Shown: positions 1 through 13,114, numbered from the stretch's first letter. The stretch: 64,000 bases of DNA from Odobenus rosmarus divergens (GCF_000321225.1 NW_004450467.1:1426654-1490653); one strand, 5' to 3'. A program made the numbers and translations. The notes: generated by a model from the letters alone, not told the origin.

Positions 1-182
1 GGGTTCTAGAGGGGAGGGGGGGTGGGGGGATGGGTTAGCCTGGTGATGGGTATTAAAGAGGGCACGTTCTGCATGGAGCACTGGGTGTTGTGCACAAACA
101 ATGAATCATGGAACACTACATCAAAAACTAATGATCTAATGTATGGTGATTAACATAACAATAAAAAATTTAAAAAAAAATA
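1..182 (+). mobile_element. L1 3' end, carnivore type (cut by window edge)
   Basis: This is a G-rich 3' UTR stretch followed by the block GGTGATTAACATAACAATAA and an A-rich tail. The same block appears in antisense copies at 5.9, 7.27, 9.68 and 37.14 kb, so it is a shared, relatively recent L1 family. Confidence 0.9.
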
Positions 183-905
183 AAGACCCAATACCATAAA
201 ACTCCTAGAAGAAAATGTAAGGCAGAAGTTTCTCAGCATTGATCTTAGCAATGATTTCCTGGATAGGACACCAAAAGTACACACAGCAATAATAAAAATC
301 AACAAGTGGGACTACACCAAACTTAAAAGCTTCTGCACAGCAAAAGAAACCTTTAACAAAATGAAAAGGCAGCCTACAGAATGGGAGAAAATTTTTGCAA
401 ACTATAAGTTGTATAAAGGGGATATATAAAGAACACATACAACTAAATAACAACAACAAAACAATCTGATTTAAAAACAAACATTTTTCCAAAGAACCCA
501 CCCAAATGTTTAATTAGTACATGAAAAGATGCTCAATATCACTAATCACCAAGGAAATGCAAATCAAAACCATAAATGACAGCTATCCTTATAAACACAA
601 TAAATAAGTAAGTGCTGGTGAGAATGTGGGGAAAAAAAGGGAATCCTTGTACTCTACTGGTAGGAATTTAACTTGGTTCAAGCACTGTGAAAAACAATAC
701 AGAGGTTCCTCAAAAAATTAAAAGCAGATCTACCATATGACCCAACAATTTTACTTTTGGGTATATACCCAAAGGAAAAGAAAACAAGACACTGAAAAGA
801 TAAATGCTTTATCTTGTTTATTTCAGTATTGTTCACAATCGTCAAGATATGGAAACAACCTAAGTGCTCATCAACGGATGAATGGATAAATCAGATGTGA
901 CCTAT
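183..905 (+). mobile_element. Old L1, ORF2 C-terminal remnant
   Basis: The sequence follows the standard L1 ORF2 end (complement of SGLHQTGKSLQRN-like text is absent; the DNA carries AAGCTTCTGCACAGCAAA and CAACGGATGAATGGATAAA). It is degraded and has no long frame. The younger L1 end at 1-182 abuts it, probably by insertion into this older copy. Confidence 0.8.
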
Positions 906-929
906 ATATATATATATACACACACACAA
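902..929. repeat. (TA)n(CA)n microsatellite
   Basis: This is an alternating TA run that passes directly into CA repeats, inside old L1 sequence. Confidence 0.85.
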
Positions 930-950
930 GGTGATACACACACACTCTTA

Positions 951-1955
951 TTATCATAAACACAAAAATTCTCAACAAAATATTAGAAAAAAATTTGAGT
1001 GTTATAGAATAAGGATAACCTATCAAAAACAAGAATATCTAGTATATATAAAGGACTCTGAAAATTAAAAATAAGAAAATGACAACCCAATTAGAAAATG
1101 AGCACCAAAAAAAAAAAAAAAACTGTATAGGAGCATCACCAAGAAGATGTATGAAGGGTAAATAAGCACATAAAGTGTTGTTCAAATCATTAGTCATATA
1201 TGGGAAATGCAAATAAAAACCAAAATACACACCACTACACACCTATCAGACTAGTAAACATTTTTTAAAAAACTACACACTGCAACTGCTAGTGAAGATG
1301 CAAAAAAAAAAGGGAATTCTCAGCTACTGCTAACAGGAATGCAAAATGGTAGAGCTACACTGGAAAACAGGTACCAGTTTTTCTTTAAAGGGTGAAATTC
1401 ATTTACCATATGCCAACGCCACTCCTAGTACTTAGCAAGAGAAATAAAAACTGTGTTCACACAAAAACTTGTATGTGAATATTTACACCAGCTTTATATA
1501 TAATTGTTAAAAACTGTAAACAACCCAAATATCCTTCAGCTAAGTGAATGGATACAAAAACTGGTATAATCATTCAGTGGAATGTTACTTAGTGATAAAA
1601 AGCAACAAACTATTAACATATATAATATGAATGAGTATCAAATGCATTATGTTAAATAAAAGTGGCCAGACACAAAGGGCTAAAGACTTTTATGGTTTCA
1701 TTTACATGACTTTCTGGAGAAGGAAAAATTTTAGGGAGAGAACAGAATCACTGGTTGCCAGCAGTTTCAGGGAGTGGGGAGTAGTTGATTAAAAAGGGCC
1801 AACACAATGAAATTTGGAGGAATGATTGATTGGCCTGTTCTACAACCTGATTATGATGGTGGCTACTCCATGAATTTACCAAAACTCATAGATATGTATA
1901 TAAAAAGTTAACTTTAGTATACATAAGTTTAAAAATTTTAAATAGAAGAAAAAAT
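951..1955 (+). mobile_element. Old L1 (L1M-type): end of ORF2 and 3' UTR
   Basis: It starts with an ORF2-like stretch (CTCAACAAAATATTAG). It then covers the ORF2 C-terminus, including GAATGGATACAAAAACTGG near 1546, and a 3' UTR with CAGAATCACTGGTTGCCAG. It is strongly diverged. It may be a second fragment of the same element as 183-905. Confidence 0.7.
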
Positions 1956-2099
1956 CAAGTAAAATTATTCTTATTTAGGTCATATTTCTACATCTATACT
2001 GGTATTCTGTGAGGAATATCTTCACATTTTATACTAAGATAAGAAATGTCACGGGATATTTGCTGATTTTATTAACCTAATTTTAGTTTTTATTTTCCA

Positions 2100-5000
2100 T
2101 ATTGTCTTCTCTTTGATTAATTTTTGCTCTTAACTATTTTCTTCCTTCCACTTTCTTTGAGTTTATTCTACTCTTTTCCTAACTTATGTTGGACATTTAC
2201 CTCATTAGTTCTCAGCCTTTTTTTTTTCTATTACAGGCTATTATAGGCTATTTAAGGCTATGGAGTCATTTCCAAGTGCCACCTTTACTAAATCTCAAAA
2301 TGATGATATATATTATTTTCACTATTATTTAGTTCTAAGTATTTTTTATTTCCATTTTTATTTCTTCTTTTACCCATGAGTTATTTAGAACTGATTTAAC
2401 CTACTAAAAGAGAGGGGATTAGTTTTGTTTCATTTTGTTTAGCTGAGGACTAACTTAACTGCATGGGCAGTGTATGTGGTATGGTCAGTGTAATATGAAC
2501 TCTTTAAAATTAGTTGAAATGTGATTCATGGATTCATGGTCAATTTTTAAATGTTTTGTCTGTGACTGAGAAAAATACATAGTTGATAGTCTGGAGGTAC
2601 AGCGTTTGGTTCTCAGCTATGTAGTTAATCTTCTATTTCCTTATTGTCTACTTGACCCATCAATTTCTGGTATCTCCCATCCTTGCAGTGGGTTTCTCCA
2701 TTTCTCCAAGTAGTTCTATCGAGTTTTGCTTTATATAGTTTAAAACTATTTTATCAGGTACATACAAGTTTAAAGTTATCTCTTCTTTGATGTAGTGAAC
2801 CTTTCTTTGCTTTTTTATATAGTGACTATCTTTGTAACCAATAGTCTTTTGGGGTTTTTTTGTTTTGCCTACAAGTCTAATTTATCCTACATTAATATGG
2901 TTATCTCAGCTTTCTTTTAGTTAGTATTTGCCTGGAATATCTTTTTTCATCCTTATTCTGTCAAACTGTGTCCTTGTGTTTTGACTGTGTTTTATCAAAA
3001 AAAAAAAAATACTGAATATAGCCAGATTTTCTATTTTTAATTCAATCTGTCAATCTCTTCTAACAAGAAACTCTGATTTACATTTATTTATGACTGAAAT
3101 CTTTTTATTTGTTTCTACCATCTTACTTGGTTTTTTGCTCTAGTTTTTCTATGCTTCTGTGGGATTCCTAACAGTTTTTCTCCCCTATTCTATTTTTCTC
3201 CTGTACTGTATTGGCAGTTGCACACCACTTTTCTTTTAGTGATTTTACATTTTACCATGCATAAAAGACTGAAATTAATCAGTAGTAGGACAGTCTAGTG
3301 GTTAAAATCATGGGCCCAGACTAGATCACCTAGATTCACATCCTGTCTTATTTCTGGTGGCTTCAGGTTGTCAGTTTTATCATCTGTAAAATGGAGATAA
3401 TATCACTAACCTCATGGAGTTATTAAGGACCCTAATGTAGGTTAATATACATATAGCAATCAGAACATGCCTAGTATATGACAAGCACTAAATTCATGTA
3501 AGGTAATAATAGTAGTAGTGTTATTGTTATCATTTACCCTCCTCTAAAACCATACAAGCTCAGACCTGGTCGATTCTTTTCTATTTTAATTATATCTTGT
3601 AATTTTTTTAACATCAGGAATTATGTATTATTGTTTTACACATAAAGCTTAATAAATAATTTCCTACATATATACTATTTCCTTTGCTCACCATTCTTTT
3701 TTTATCTCAGTCTTTTTTTTTTCTTTTGTTATCTTTTGTCCTTAAGTACATCCATTAGAAGTTCCTTTAGTGAATGTCTGCTAATGGTAAATGGCCTCAG
3801 CTTTTATTTAGTTAGCTCTCATTCTTGAAATACAGATTTGCTGGGCACTCAATTATAGTTTTTTCTCTCAGCATTTTGAAGATACTAATTTTCTAGTTAT
3901 TATTCCTTATTCCTCATCATTTTTCACTCAAGGCTACTTTTAATATTTTCTCTTTTTCATTATTTTACAGTTTTACCATGATGTGTCTCAGGGTTTCTTT
4001 TTATTTAAGTGAGATGCTCTGTGTTTTCCTTGATCATAGAATTTATCTTTCATCAGTTCTGGGAATTTCTAAGGCATTATTTCTTCAACTATTACCTCCT
4101 ACGCCTATATTTTTCAATCTACTAATCTGGTAGCCACATGTTAATACTTCCAATTTAATTCTCTATATGTATTAAACTCATATTTTCCATCTATTTCTCT
4201 ATGTTTTGCATTCTGGATAACCTCAAATCAATCCTCCAGTTCACCAATTCTCTATTCACCTAAGTCTAATATGTTTATGACTTTTTAATTAATTATAACT
4301 TCATTTCTAGAAGTCTGTCTTTAAATCTGTGTGCCATATTTGACAATCTCTCATCTATTACTTTCTATCTTTATATATTATACGTTAAGTGTATTATATT
4401 ATTTTGTGGGTAATGCCAATACCTGAACTATTTAGAAATCTAAATCTGTTGTTTGTCATTTTCATTAACTTGCTTATGGTTTCCTAATGTGGTTGTCATT
4501 TTTTACTATATATTATTTGGCTAAACATAGCCTCTGGGAATTCTGAGGTCTTGGGTGGCAGGTGGTTCTTCGGGAAAGATTGGTTCTGCTAGGCACCATG
4601 TGGGGGCCTCCAAACAAAAATTACTTTAAAACAATGTCTTGCTTTGGATTTTTCCTACTAAGCTGATAACTCAAATTCAAGCTCCAGATCCAAATGAGAG
4701 AAAACCTAAGGCCTGAAGTTGCAAGTTCTCAGGAAAGCTTACCTTCCACGCCAAACCAAAGTTACCAAGGTGCCAGCCAAGTGAAATTTTTCCTAGCCCA
4801 CTTTCTCTTAAGAGTGCTATCCCTCTGAAGGTCAAAGTTTATCCACTTTTTGATGGCTTTACGTCCAGTTTCCACAGAATTCTCCATCAGAAAGCTATTA
4901 ATCTCCAAGACAAATGTCCTCATTCCAGCATTTATTCCCACAGTGATTCAAGTTCCCAAACTTGCTTATCTCACTGGTTTCAACTCGATAATTTCCTGAG

Positions 5001-5250
5001 GTTTGGGTTTTGATTTGGTTTTTATCTTTTGTTTATTTTTGACATTTGGGGATTTCCCTCACTTTTTTTACAAAGTCAGATGTTCAATTAGAATTATGTT
5101 TATTTCATTTTATCCAACTTTTCAGAATATCATATTTATCATTCTTGCAAAGGCAGAAGTTTTTTTATTGACTTATTTCCTGTAGGAGCTAATATTACTA
5201 TACTACTCATTACAACTCTGCTCAAAAACTCCCTGTGAATTTTTGTGGGT
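2100..5250 (-). mobile_element. Old L1 5' half, antisense, interrupted by a MIR
   Basis: T-rich sequence reads on the minus strand as the ORF2 start and 5' region of an old L1. The same text (for example a stretch around 3760-4000 with CTCAGCTTTTATTTAG and GATGTGTCTCAGGGTTTC) recurs in another antisense L1 at 40.65-41.0 kb. The right boundary is vague; 4540-5250 is assigned by continuity only. Confidence 0.6.
3273..3530 (+). repeat. MIR SINE
   Basis: Typical MIR landmarks appear in order: AGTGGTTAAAATCATGGGC, the core region, ATCTGTAAAATGGAGATAAT and CCTCATGGAGTTATTAAGGA. The copy is nearly full length and sits inside the old antisense L1. Confidence 0.85.
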
Positions 5251-5885
5251 TTTTTTTGAAAAGCTTCGATTAAAATTAAATTAATAGGTGGATGGTGTTA
5301 ATACTCTGGTGTGGGGGAAAAACTCTCTAGAATATGTGCTTCACTGTTCTTAGTGATTCTGTGACAAATCTGTTCAGAAATCATTCTACTTACCTTCACT
5401 TTTCTTGATTCAAAATCTGGAATTTATTCAGGTGAGTTTCTTATTTAGGTTTGTAGTACAGAAAGCATCTCTCTTGATTCAAAATGGTCTCTGTGGTCAG
5501 CAGATTCTGTTCTCTGGGACTATCATTGTTCATGCACAGAATGTGACACTTGTCTCACTCAAGTTAAAGTATTCCTCTTGCCTTATCTCTTTACAGACAA
5601 GGTCCAATTTCAAGGATTTCTAATGATCTGTTTAGACTACTGCTCTGCATTTCTTAGTCTATCTAGGTTTTTAGAGTAGTATGATTTTATCACCTTTGTA
5701 TGTTGTACAAAATGGCCTACATCCAAATTTAAATAACTACTCAATTGAATTGTCACACAATCAGGAAGGGCAAAAGACTTCATTATTGTACCCATTCCAC
5801 TAGATACTTCGAATATATCCAACAATTATCAAACAAACATTCTAAAGGAAGAAACAGAGAAGTTTTACCTTGTTTTGTTTTTATC
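5251..5885. other. Unassigned intronic sequence
   Basis: This is AT-rich sequence without a repeat I can name. Short open frames on both strands here show no family resemblance. Confidence 0.5.
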
Positions 5886-6997
5886 TGTGTGTGTGGTTTT
5901 TTTTCTTCTTTTTAAAATTTAATTTAATTTTATTATGTTATATTAGTCACCATACGTCATTAGTTATTGATGTAGTGATTCATGATTTCATTGTTTTCGT
6001 ATAACACCCATGCAGTACGTGCCCTCCTTAATACCCATCACTGGGCTAGCTCATCCCCCCATCCCCCTCCCTTCTAAAACCCTCAGTTTGTTTCTTGGAG
6101 TCCATAGTCTCTCATGGTTCGTCTCCTCCTCCGATTCCCCCCCTCATTTTTCCATTCCTTTTCCTAAGGTCCTCCATGTTATTCCTCATGTTCCACAAAT
6201 AAATGAAACGATATGATAATTGACTTTCTCCACTTGACTTATTTCACTTAGCATAATCTCCTCCAGTCCCATCCATGTTGATGTAAAAGTTGGGTATTCG
6301 TCCTTTCTGATGGCTGAGTAATATTCCATTGAATATATGGACCCCATCTTCTTTATCCATTCATCTGTTGAAGGGCATCTTGGCTCTTTCCACAGTTTGG
6401 CTGTTGTGGACATTGCTGCTATGAACACTGGGGTGCATATGGCCCTTCTTTTCACTACATCTGTGTCTTTGGGGTAAGTATGCAGTAGTGCAATTGCTGG
6501 GTCATAGGGTAGCTCTATTTTTAATTTTTGGAAGAACCTCTACACTGTTTTCCAAAGTGGCTGTACCAACTTGCATTCCCACCAACAGTGTAAGAGGGTT
6601 CAACCTCTCCAACATTTGTTGTTTCTTGCCTTTTTGCCATTCTAACTGGTATAAGGTGGTATCTCAATGTGGTTTTGATTTTAATTTCCCTGATGGCTAG
6701 TGATGATGAGCATTTTTTCATGTGTCTGTTAGCCATTTGTACGTCTTCTTTGGAGAAATGTCTGTCCATGTCTTCTGCCCATTTTTTGATTTAGTTGTTT
6801 TTTGGGTGTTGAGTTTGAGTTCTTTATAGATCCTGGAAATCAGCACTTCGTCTGTAGTGTCATTTGCAAATATCTTCTCCCATTCTGTGGGCTGACTCTT
6901 TGTTTTGTTGACTGTTTCCTTTGCTGTGCAGAAGATTTTTATCTTGATGAAGTCCCAAAAGTTCGTTTTTGCTTTTGTTTCACTAGCCTTTGGAGAT

Positions 6998-7568
6998 CTT
7001 TTTTTTTTTTTTTTATGTTCAGTGTGAAGACATTTATTTTTAAAATATTAAATTATATCCATACATAGAAAAACTGCAGTTGTATTCATTTAAATGTCAC
7101 AATCTTACTGGTGTGAATATAAGTGTTTTAAATTTCTTCTTTGTGTTTCATATGTTCTACATTATTCATCTTGACAATGTATTACTTTGTTTTGAGATAA
7201 ACACATAAATTGTTAATAATAATAATAATAATAACTCAAAACAACTCTTTCTTTAGGTTTCTTTTTTTTTTAATTTTATTATGTTATGTTAATCACCATA
7301 CATTACATCATTAGCTTTTGATGTAGTGTTCCGTGATTCATTGTTTGCGTATAACACCCAGTGCTCCATTCAATACATGCTCTCTTTAATACCCATTACC
7401 AGGCTAACCCATCCCCCCATCCCTCTCCCCTCTAGAACCCTCAGTTTGTTTCTCAAGGTCCATAGTCTCTCATGGTTCATCCCCCCCTCCGGGCCCCCCC
7501 CCTTCGTTTTACCCTTCCTACTATCTTCTTTTTTTTTAACATATAATGTGTGATTTTTTTCAGAGGTA
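6998..7568 (-). mobile_element. Nested L1 3' end with an apparent 3' transduction
   Basis: Read on the minus strand, this is an L1 3' UTR (7568 down to about 7270), a short A-run (7269-7261), about 245 bp of non-L1 sequence, an AATAAA at 7038-7033 and then a 16-base A-tail (7014-6999). Direct repeats of 11 bp with one mismatch (6987-6997 and 7569-7579) flank the whole unit. This is the structure expected when L1 transcription runs through its own weak signal to a downstream poly-A site. Confidence 0.8.
7214..7233. repeat. (AAT)n microsatellite
   Basis: About six AAT units lie within the transduced segment of the nested L1. Confidence 0.85.
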
Positions 7569-7850
7569 CCTCTGGAGATGTATCTTGAAAGAAGGTGCTG
7601 TGGCCAATGTCAAAGAGGTTACTGCCTATGTTCTCCTCTAGGATTTTGATGGATTCCTGTCTCACACTGAGGTCTTTCATCCATTTTGAGTTTATCTTTG
7701 TGTATGGTGTTAGAGAATGGTCGAGTTTTATTCTTCTGTATATAGCTGTCCAATTTTCTCAGCACGATTTATTGAAGAGACTGTCTTTTATCCACTGCAT
7801 ATTTTTTCCTGCTTTGTCGAAAATTACTTGTGTGTGTTTTTGCTAAACCA

Positions 7851-8260
7851 AAACTGAGCAAGACAGAGAAGAGTCCAGTGCCTATTAACAGCATGTAGGT
7901 AGATTCCACTCAAAGTACAGTAATACTACTATCTGCATTTTAATCAACAGAATTCACACTGATCAGTGTTATTACAGTAAATACTTATTAAAATGTATCA
8001 TGCCTTGACACTTAAAGTGTTACCAAATTCAACCTCAAGCAACAGAGATCCAATTCCTCTGAAAGCTACAATTTACACAAAAGCTTACTCATTAACAAAT
8101 GCATTTCTTTATCTCTTTTCCCAAAAACATAAAATAAATCGAAATAGACCTGGAAAAGCAGAGCAACTATTTAGAACAACAAATGTCCCAGCTACAAAAC
8201 AATCTACTCTTCAAATAAATCATTGCAATATACATTTTCATAATAACATGTCCTAAAAAG
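7851..8260. other. Unassigned intronic sequence
   Basis: No repeat is recognised. An 87-codon frame on the plus strand (7993-8256) has no visible motif and is probably chance. Confidence 0.5.
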
Positions 8261-8261
8261 A

Positions 8262-8430
8262 TCAATAGTCTGGAAGTCAGGATACCTGGGTCCCTCTTCT
8301 AGCTTTGCCAACAATTAGGTATGTGATCTTGAGCAAATCACGCAGCTTCTCTAGGCATCCTTTTCTTCACCCATAAAATGAGAGAATTGAGCAAAATGAT
8401 CTAGTTTTCCTTCTAGGTGCAAGTTATATG
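8262..8430 (+). repeat. MIR-family SINE
   Basis: GGAAGTCAGGATACCTGGGT, then a degraded TGTGATCTTGAGCAAATCAC and CCATAAAATGAGAGAATTGA, are MIR core landmarks in the right order. Confidence 0.75.
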
Positions 8431-8800
8431 AATTTTTTTAAAAAAAAGTTTTTAAAAAGGTGCTTTTTTAATGGCAGAGGGCTATATAACCATTAGCCCT
8501 CTAATCATGGCCATTCTTTGAGGCCATGTGTGAGCTGGGGCAATGAAAGATGGAGAAAAAACCTGACAGCACTTAAGAATCAAGCATCCACTACTCAGTT
8601 CTCCCTCTGAAAACCTCTCCAATCTCTCTTTTCCTGGCAGTGTGTGAAAGAAGGGTGTTGAAAAAACTGTTACTGGTATGAAAGTCATTTATCTCTTCTG
8701 CTGTCGTTGTAGTTGGTAATGACAGGCTAAAGTGGAGAACAGATATTTCAAGAGTTCAGTAGGAGAAGGTGTATAAAAGGAAAAGGATCACTATTTAATA
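8431..8800. other. Unassigned intronic sequence
   Basis: Nothing is recognised apart from short A-runs near 8440. Confidence 0.5.
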
Positions 8801-8803
8801 AAG

Positions 8804-8948
8804 TAATGGTTCTCAATGTTTACTGTGTATTAGAATCACCTCGGATTCTTATTAAGTCAGGAATTCAGTAGGTTTGGGAGGGGCCTCAAAATCTGTTTTT
8901 GACAGGCACCCAAATAATTCTGATGAAGGCAGTCCTGAACTTTAACTT
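8804..8948 (+). mobile_element. MER5-like non-autonomous hAT element
   Basis: It starts AATGGTTCTCAATGTTTACT with TTAGAATCACCT following, and the distal half has AATAATTCTGATGAAGG. These are MER5-class terminal and subterminal motifs. The right terminal repeat is decayed. Confidence 0.7.
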
Positions 8949-9670
8949 CAGAAACACAAAGCTCAAAATGACAAAGGCTCAACAAAGTTCAAATAATGAA
9001 ATTTGTTGTGAAACTGTGAACGGTGCCTATAAAATTAGACGTTATGAAAAAATTTTAAGATGAGTTAAACAAAATCCCAGCACACAACACTTTAATACTA
9101 AGAAGCTATAAGCAAGATCCTAGAACGGAAAATGTTATTAAATTAGCATAATTTAGTATAATTTTTCCTAAACAAATGGCCCTATGCACTTTCTTAAACA
9201 AGGATAACTTTCTATAATTCTTGTAGTATTATTTTCCAGACAACAAAGTTCCTTTTCCTTCATCACCATAACTCAGATTTCATAAAGCTTTACTTCTCAG
9301 CACACGCAAAAGTCAGGGTTTAGGATACAGAAGGTGAAGAATCTATATTTGCAGTTGGGGACTTATGGAATTGATTATAATGCATCAAAGAACACAATAA
9401 AGGTAGTTTAGTTCTTTTCTGTAACACCTGGCAGAATTGAAATACTTCCTATCTCTTCATTGCCTGTCTAAGTAGTTAAATGGTTTTTCTGGTTTGCTAA
9501 CATCAAAGAAAATTAATTTTTAAAATATGTGCATTAATGGGTTTTTAGATGTATCAAAAAGGTGGGTCATATTCTGACCTCAGAAACATATATTCACCTG
9601 TGGAATTTGATAATTTGCTCTCAGCTGTTACTAATTTCCTCATGATAGTCTTTAGTGAACGCTGAGAAGC
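8949..9670. other. Unassigned intronic sequence
   Basis: AT-rich sequence with no family resemblance seen on either strand. Confidence 0.5.
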
Positions 9671-9674
9671 AAGT

Positions 9675-10691
9675 TTTTTAATTGTTATGTTAATCACCAC
9701 ATATTACATCATTAGTTTTTGATGTAGTGTTCCATGATTCATTGTTTGTGTATAACATCCAGTGCTCCATGCAGAACGTGCCCTCTTTAATACCCATCAC
9801 CAGGCTAACCCATCCTCCCACCCCCCTCCTCTCTAGAACCCTGTTTGTTTTTCAGAGTCCATCGTCTCTCATGGTTCGTTTCACCCTCTGATTTCCCCCC
9901 CTTCATTCTTCCCCTCCTGCTATCTTCTCCTTTTTTTTTTAACATATATTGTATTATTTGTTTCAGAGGTACAGATCTGTGATTCAACAGTCTTGCACAA
10001 TTCACAGTGCTCACCATAGCCTATACCCTCCCCAATGTCTGTCACCCAGCCACCCCATCCCTCCCACCCCACCCCCACTCCAGCAACCCTCAGTTGTTTC
10101 CTGAGATTAAGAATTCCTCATATCAGTGAGGTTATATGATACATGTCTTTCCTGATTGACTTATTTCGCTCAGCATAACACCCTCCAGTTCCATCCACAT
10201 CGTTGCAAATGGCAAGATCTCATTCCTTTTGATGGCTGCGTAATATTTCATTGTATATATACACCACATTTTCTTTATCCATTCATCTGTCGATGGACAT
10301 CTTGGCTCTTTCCACAGTTTGGATATTATGGACATTGCTGCTGTAAACATCGGGGTGCACATACCCCTTCGGATCCCTACATTTGTATCTTTGGGGTAAA
10401 TACCCAGTAGTGCAACTGCTGGATCATATGGTAGCTCTATTTTCAACTTTTTGAGGAACCTCCATACTGTTTTCCAGAGTGGTTGCACCAGCTTGCAATG
10501 CCACCAACAGTGTAGGAGGGTTCCCCTTTCTCCGCATCCCTGCCAACATCTGTCATTTCCTGACTTGTTAATTTTAGTCGTTCTCACTGGTGTGAGGTGA
10601 TATCTCATTGAGGTTTTGATTTGGATTTCCCTGATGCCGAGCAATGTTGAGTACTTTTTCATGGGTCTGCTGGCCATCTGGATGTCTTCTA
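9675..10691 (-). mobile_element. 5'-truncated L1, antisense (3' UTR and ORF2 C-terminus)
   Basis: The L1 3' end block (9680-9970) continues into an ORF2 C-terminus that is still open for 181 codons on the minus strand (10132-10677). That frame contains a Cys-rich stretch ([10 protein letters not shown]...CWWHC) followed by CPSTDEWIKK, both typical of ORF2p ends. The element stops at 10690 within ORF2. Weak direct repeats GCAAGTT lie near 9669-9675 and 10694-10700. It is one of the better preserved L1 copies here, but it cannot code for a full protein. Confidence 0.92.
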
Positions 10692-10700
10692 AGGCAAGTT

Positions 10701-11735
10701 GTTTTGTAAGTCAGACACAGTCACCTATGTTGCTAACTAATGCCTACTGATCGGAGGATGCACAGAAGTTAATCTTTTCATAAAATTATCTTTTCAATAA
10801 AGTTCTTTTATGCCCCCTCTATGTGATTACTATCTGGAAACACAGTGAATAATTTATTTTAGAAGCAAGACTATTTTATTATTCACATGTTACAAAGGAC
10901 TTGGTTCATCATGGTAGTATGTGTATATGTTTTCTAGAAACTCTTAGAAAAAGTTGAACAATGAAATCAAAACAATCTTAGGTGTTGTGTAAATAACTTT
11001 AATACAAATGTTGACTTCGATAGCAGAATAAATGGGCAGGTGGAGAGAAAAATGTCTCAAGTTTAAATGAACAATCACAAAGGAAGTGGTGCACTACCAA
11101 CTTGACTCTCTTTCTAAACGACAAAAAAAAACAGAGAAAAATCACACTGAGCAAAAACCATTTTGTTCAATGCACAAAGAAGGTAGAAAGGAGGTACAAT
11201 GAACTGGAAAGCAAATAAATGCTTTCTCCCTAATATGTTAAAGTCCACAGTAGACCTGTCTGCCCAGACTATTTGAAGTACTTTAGTTGTAGTTAGGTAT
11301 GAATTACATCTTTTTCTTAATCCCCAAACTATGTGTAAAGTAAGGAAAATGTTATTTTCTACACATAAGAGGAAAATAAAACCCAAAAATCTTCACTTCA
11401 TGTTAGATGTGCAAAAAAAGTTAAGATAGCAATTCCCTTAAGAAAGTCCTTGAATGTTCTTAGATTTTCACCAGTAGCCCATTTATCAAGTAAATTACTT
11501 CTCCCTGGGTAAGAGTGAGGATACTGTAGTTAGACTGTAGTCTACTTTCATTCTCCTTTAATTTAAGAAACACTGCCACTGACAGTGAGGTTGCCAGTGT
11601 TGGAGGCATGACTAAAATGGTCTGATGATCACATCCCACGTGCAAACTAGAAAGCAGAGGGAAGGACATAGGTGACATAGGAGGTGCATCTCCAAGGAAC
11701 CAGAAAATAATTACAGTGCTTATAAGCAGTGACGT
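10701..11735. other. Unassigned intronic sequence
   Basis: No repeat or gene is recognised. A 90-codon minus-strand frame at 11114-11386 has no motif. Confidence 0.5.
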
Positions 11736-11739
11736 TTAA

Positions 11740-11880
11740 AAAAAATGACTTGGGAATCAGGATATCTGAATTCTATTCCCAGTTATGACACGTTGTGTGA
11801 CCCTAGGTAATATACAGCCTTTCTCGTCTTAAGGAGTACTCCAGCTCTTATGTTCTCAAATCCCATGAAATTATGATGTT
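11740..11880 (+). repeat. MIR fragment
   Basis: GGGAATCAGGATATCTGAAT, TTGTGTGACCCTAGGTAATA and a decayed 3' part match MIR order. Confidence 0.7.
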
Positions 11881-13110
11881 GACATATGCATGGATCTCCT
11901 CTATAATTCTAGGAGCTCAGCCTTGGTTCAAATAAGTTCTGGATAAAATTTTAAAAGTCTAGTACATCCATGGATAATCCTCCTCTCATGTTGCAATTTG
12001 AAAGAACATTTGCTGTTCTATTTCTTTGCCTCACAAAGCAGCCAACATTTTTCCTCCAAATTAGGCTTCCCCTCCCCATCCAATCTCTGATTGCTGTGTT
12101 TATCCTACTATATTTTGACTGTTTCTATTTCCATTCCATTTTGTACAGGAGGACCAACTTCTGTCTTGATGAATGAATCTCCTGAGAGAAGTAATCCATT
12201 TTTATAAACATTCTGGGAAGGTAATTTCCACTCAAAATAGAAAGCTGACATTTGTACATCTTTCTGTCTACATTTATGGATTGACTTAACCAAAAAGCAT
12301 ATAAATAGGAGATGGGGTCTTGAGACAGGATGGAGAAAAACAGCTCGAGAGAAATGGGCAAAGAAGGAAAGAAAAACAAAGGAGAGGAAATGAAAAATAT
12401 AGAAAATACAAAATAAATCATCTGCCAAAGCAGTGAGACACTATGCCATCTCTATTATCCAAATATGCAGTAAATCAAAAATTTCCCTAGCTAAGAAAAT
12501 GTGACGGGAGAATCAAAATAGCAAATAAGCAAACAATATATTAACTAAAAATAACACTTCAGAAGTTTAACAAGAATTTCGAAAACTCAACCTTAAATGA
12601 TTTTAACTGTTTGACAACATTACTAAATTACATTAATACCACTGAACTAAGTAGTTATGTTATCCTGTAATTCAGAAACAATTCTTTGCCCTCTGATCAT
12701 TAGGTGCCCTCACTGACCACTGTTGGTTCAGAGAGCTACCCTATGAGCTTTCTGATGACAAGAAGTATACAAGCCGGTTTGTTTAAGGTGACCCAGGAGG
12801 CATTTGTTAATCACGAAAGAACAAACTGAGGGCACTACTGGGTATTTTTGCCCAAAAGAAACCTATCATGATAATGTGATATCCCGACTCTAACTTAAAT
12901 ATTCTGGAATAGAACCTTGTATAGGCAGCATTCTAAAGTCCTTGGTTTCTACAGCCACATAATAAACCTTAATTTCACGTGCCATATGACAAATGTGTGA
13001 TGAGAGTGAATGGAACAGAGTATGCTCATCACCACTCCAAGGAACACCACCTAAAACAGACAACTCTCCAAAAATTGGACAGTATGTAAATAAGATATCT
13101 TCCTATGATA
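11881..13110. other. Unassigned intronic sequence
   Basis: Unique-looking AT-rich sequence. Overlapping minus-strand frames at 12108-12428 are rich in F, S and L, as expected from A-rich plus-strand text. Confidence 0.5.
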
Positions 13111-13114
13111 TTTC

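Larger units (their letters stand above)
5893..7846 (-). mobile_element. L1 3' half, antisense, split by a later L1 insertion
   Basis: From left to right it shows a poly-T tail (about 5893-5915), the L1 3' UTR with its C-rich block, and the ORF2 C-terminus (a CPSTDEWIKKMGSIYSMEYYS-like frame at 6186-6455). At 6997 the ORF2 text stops at CCTTTGGAGAT and resumes at 7569 with CCTCTGGAGAT, continuing to about 7830. The 571 bp between are a nested insertion. The element is 5'-truncated inside ORF2. Confidence 0.9.

Noticed and set aside
7993..8256. 87-codon plus-strand frame
   Set aside because: No motif; ordinary intronic composition.
10132..10677. 181-codon minus-strand frame as a possible gene
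   Set aside because: It is the C-terminal end of L1 ORF2 in a 5'-truncated element, and is annotated as part of that L1.
12108..12428. Two overlapping minus-strand frames of about 100 codons
   Set aside because: Low-complexity F/S/L content from A-rich text, with no motif and no splice context.
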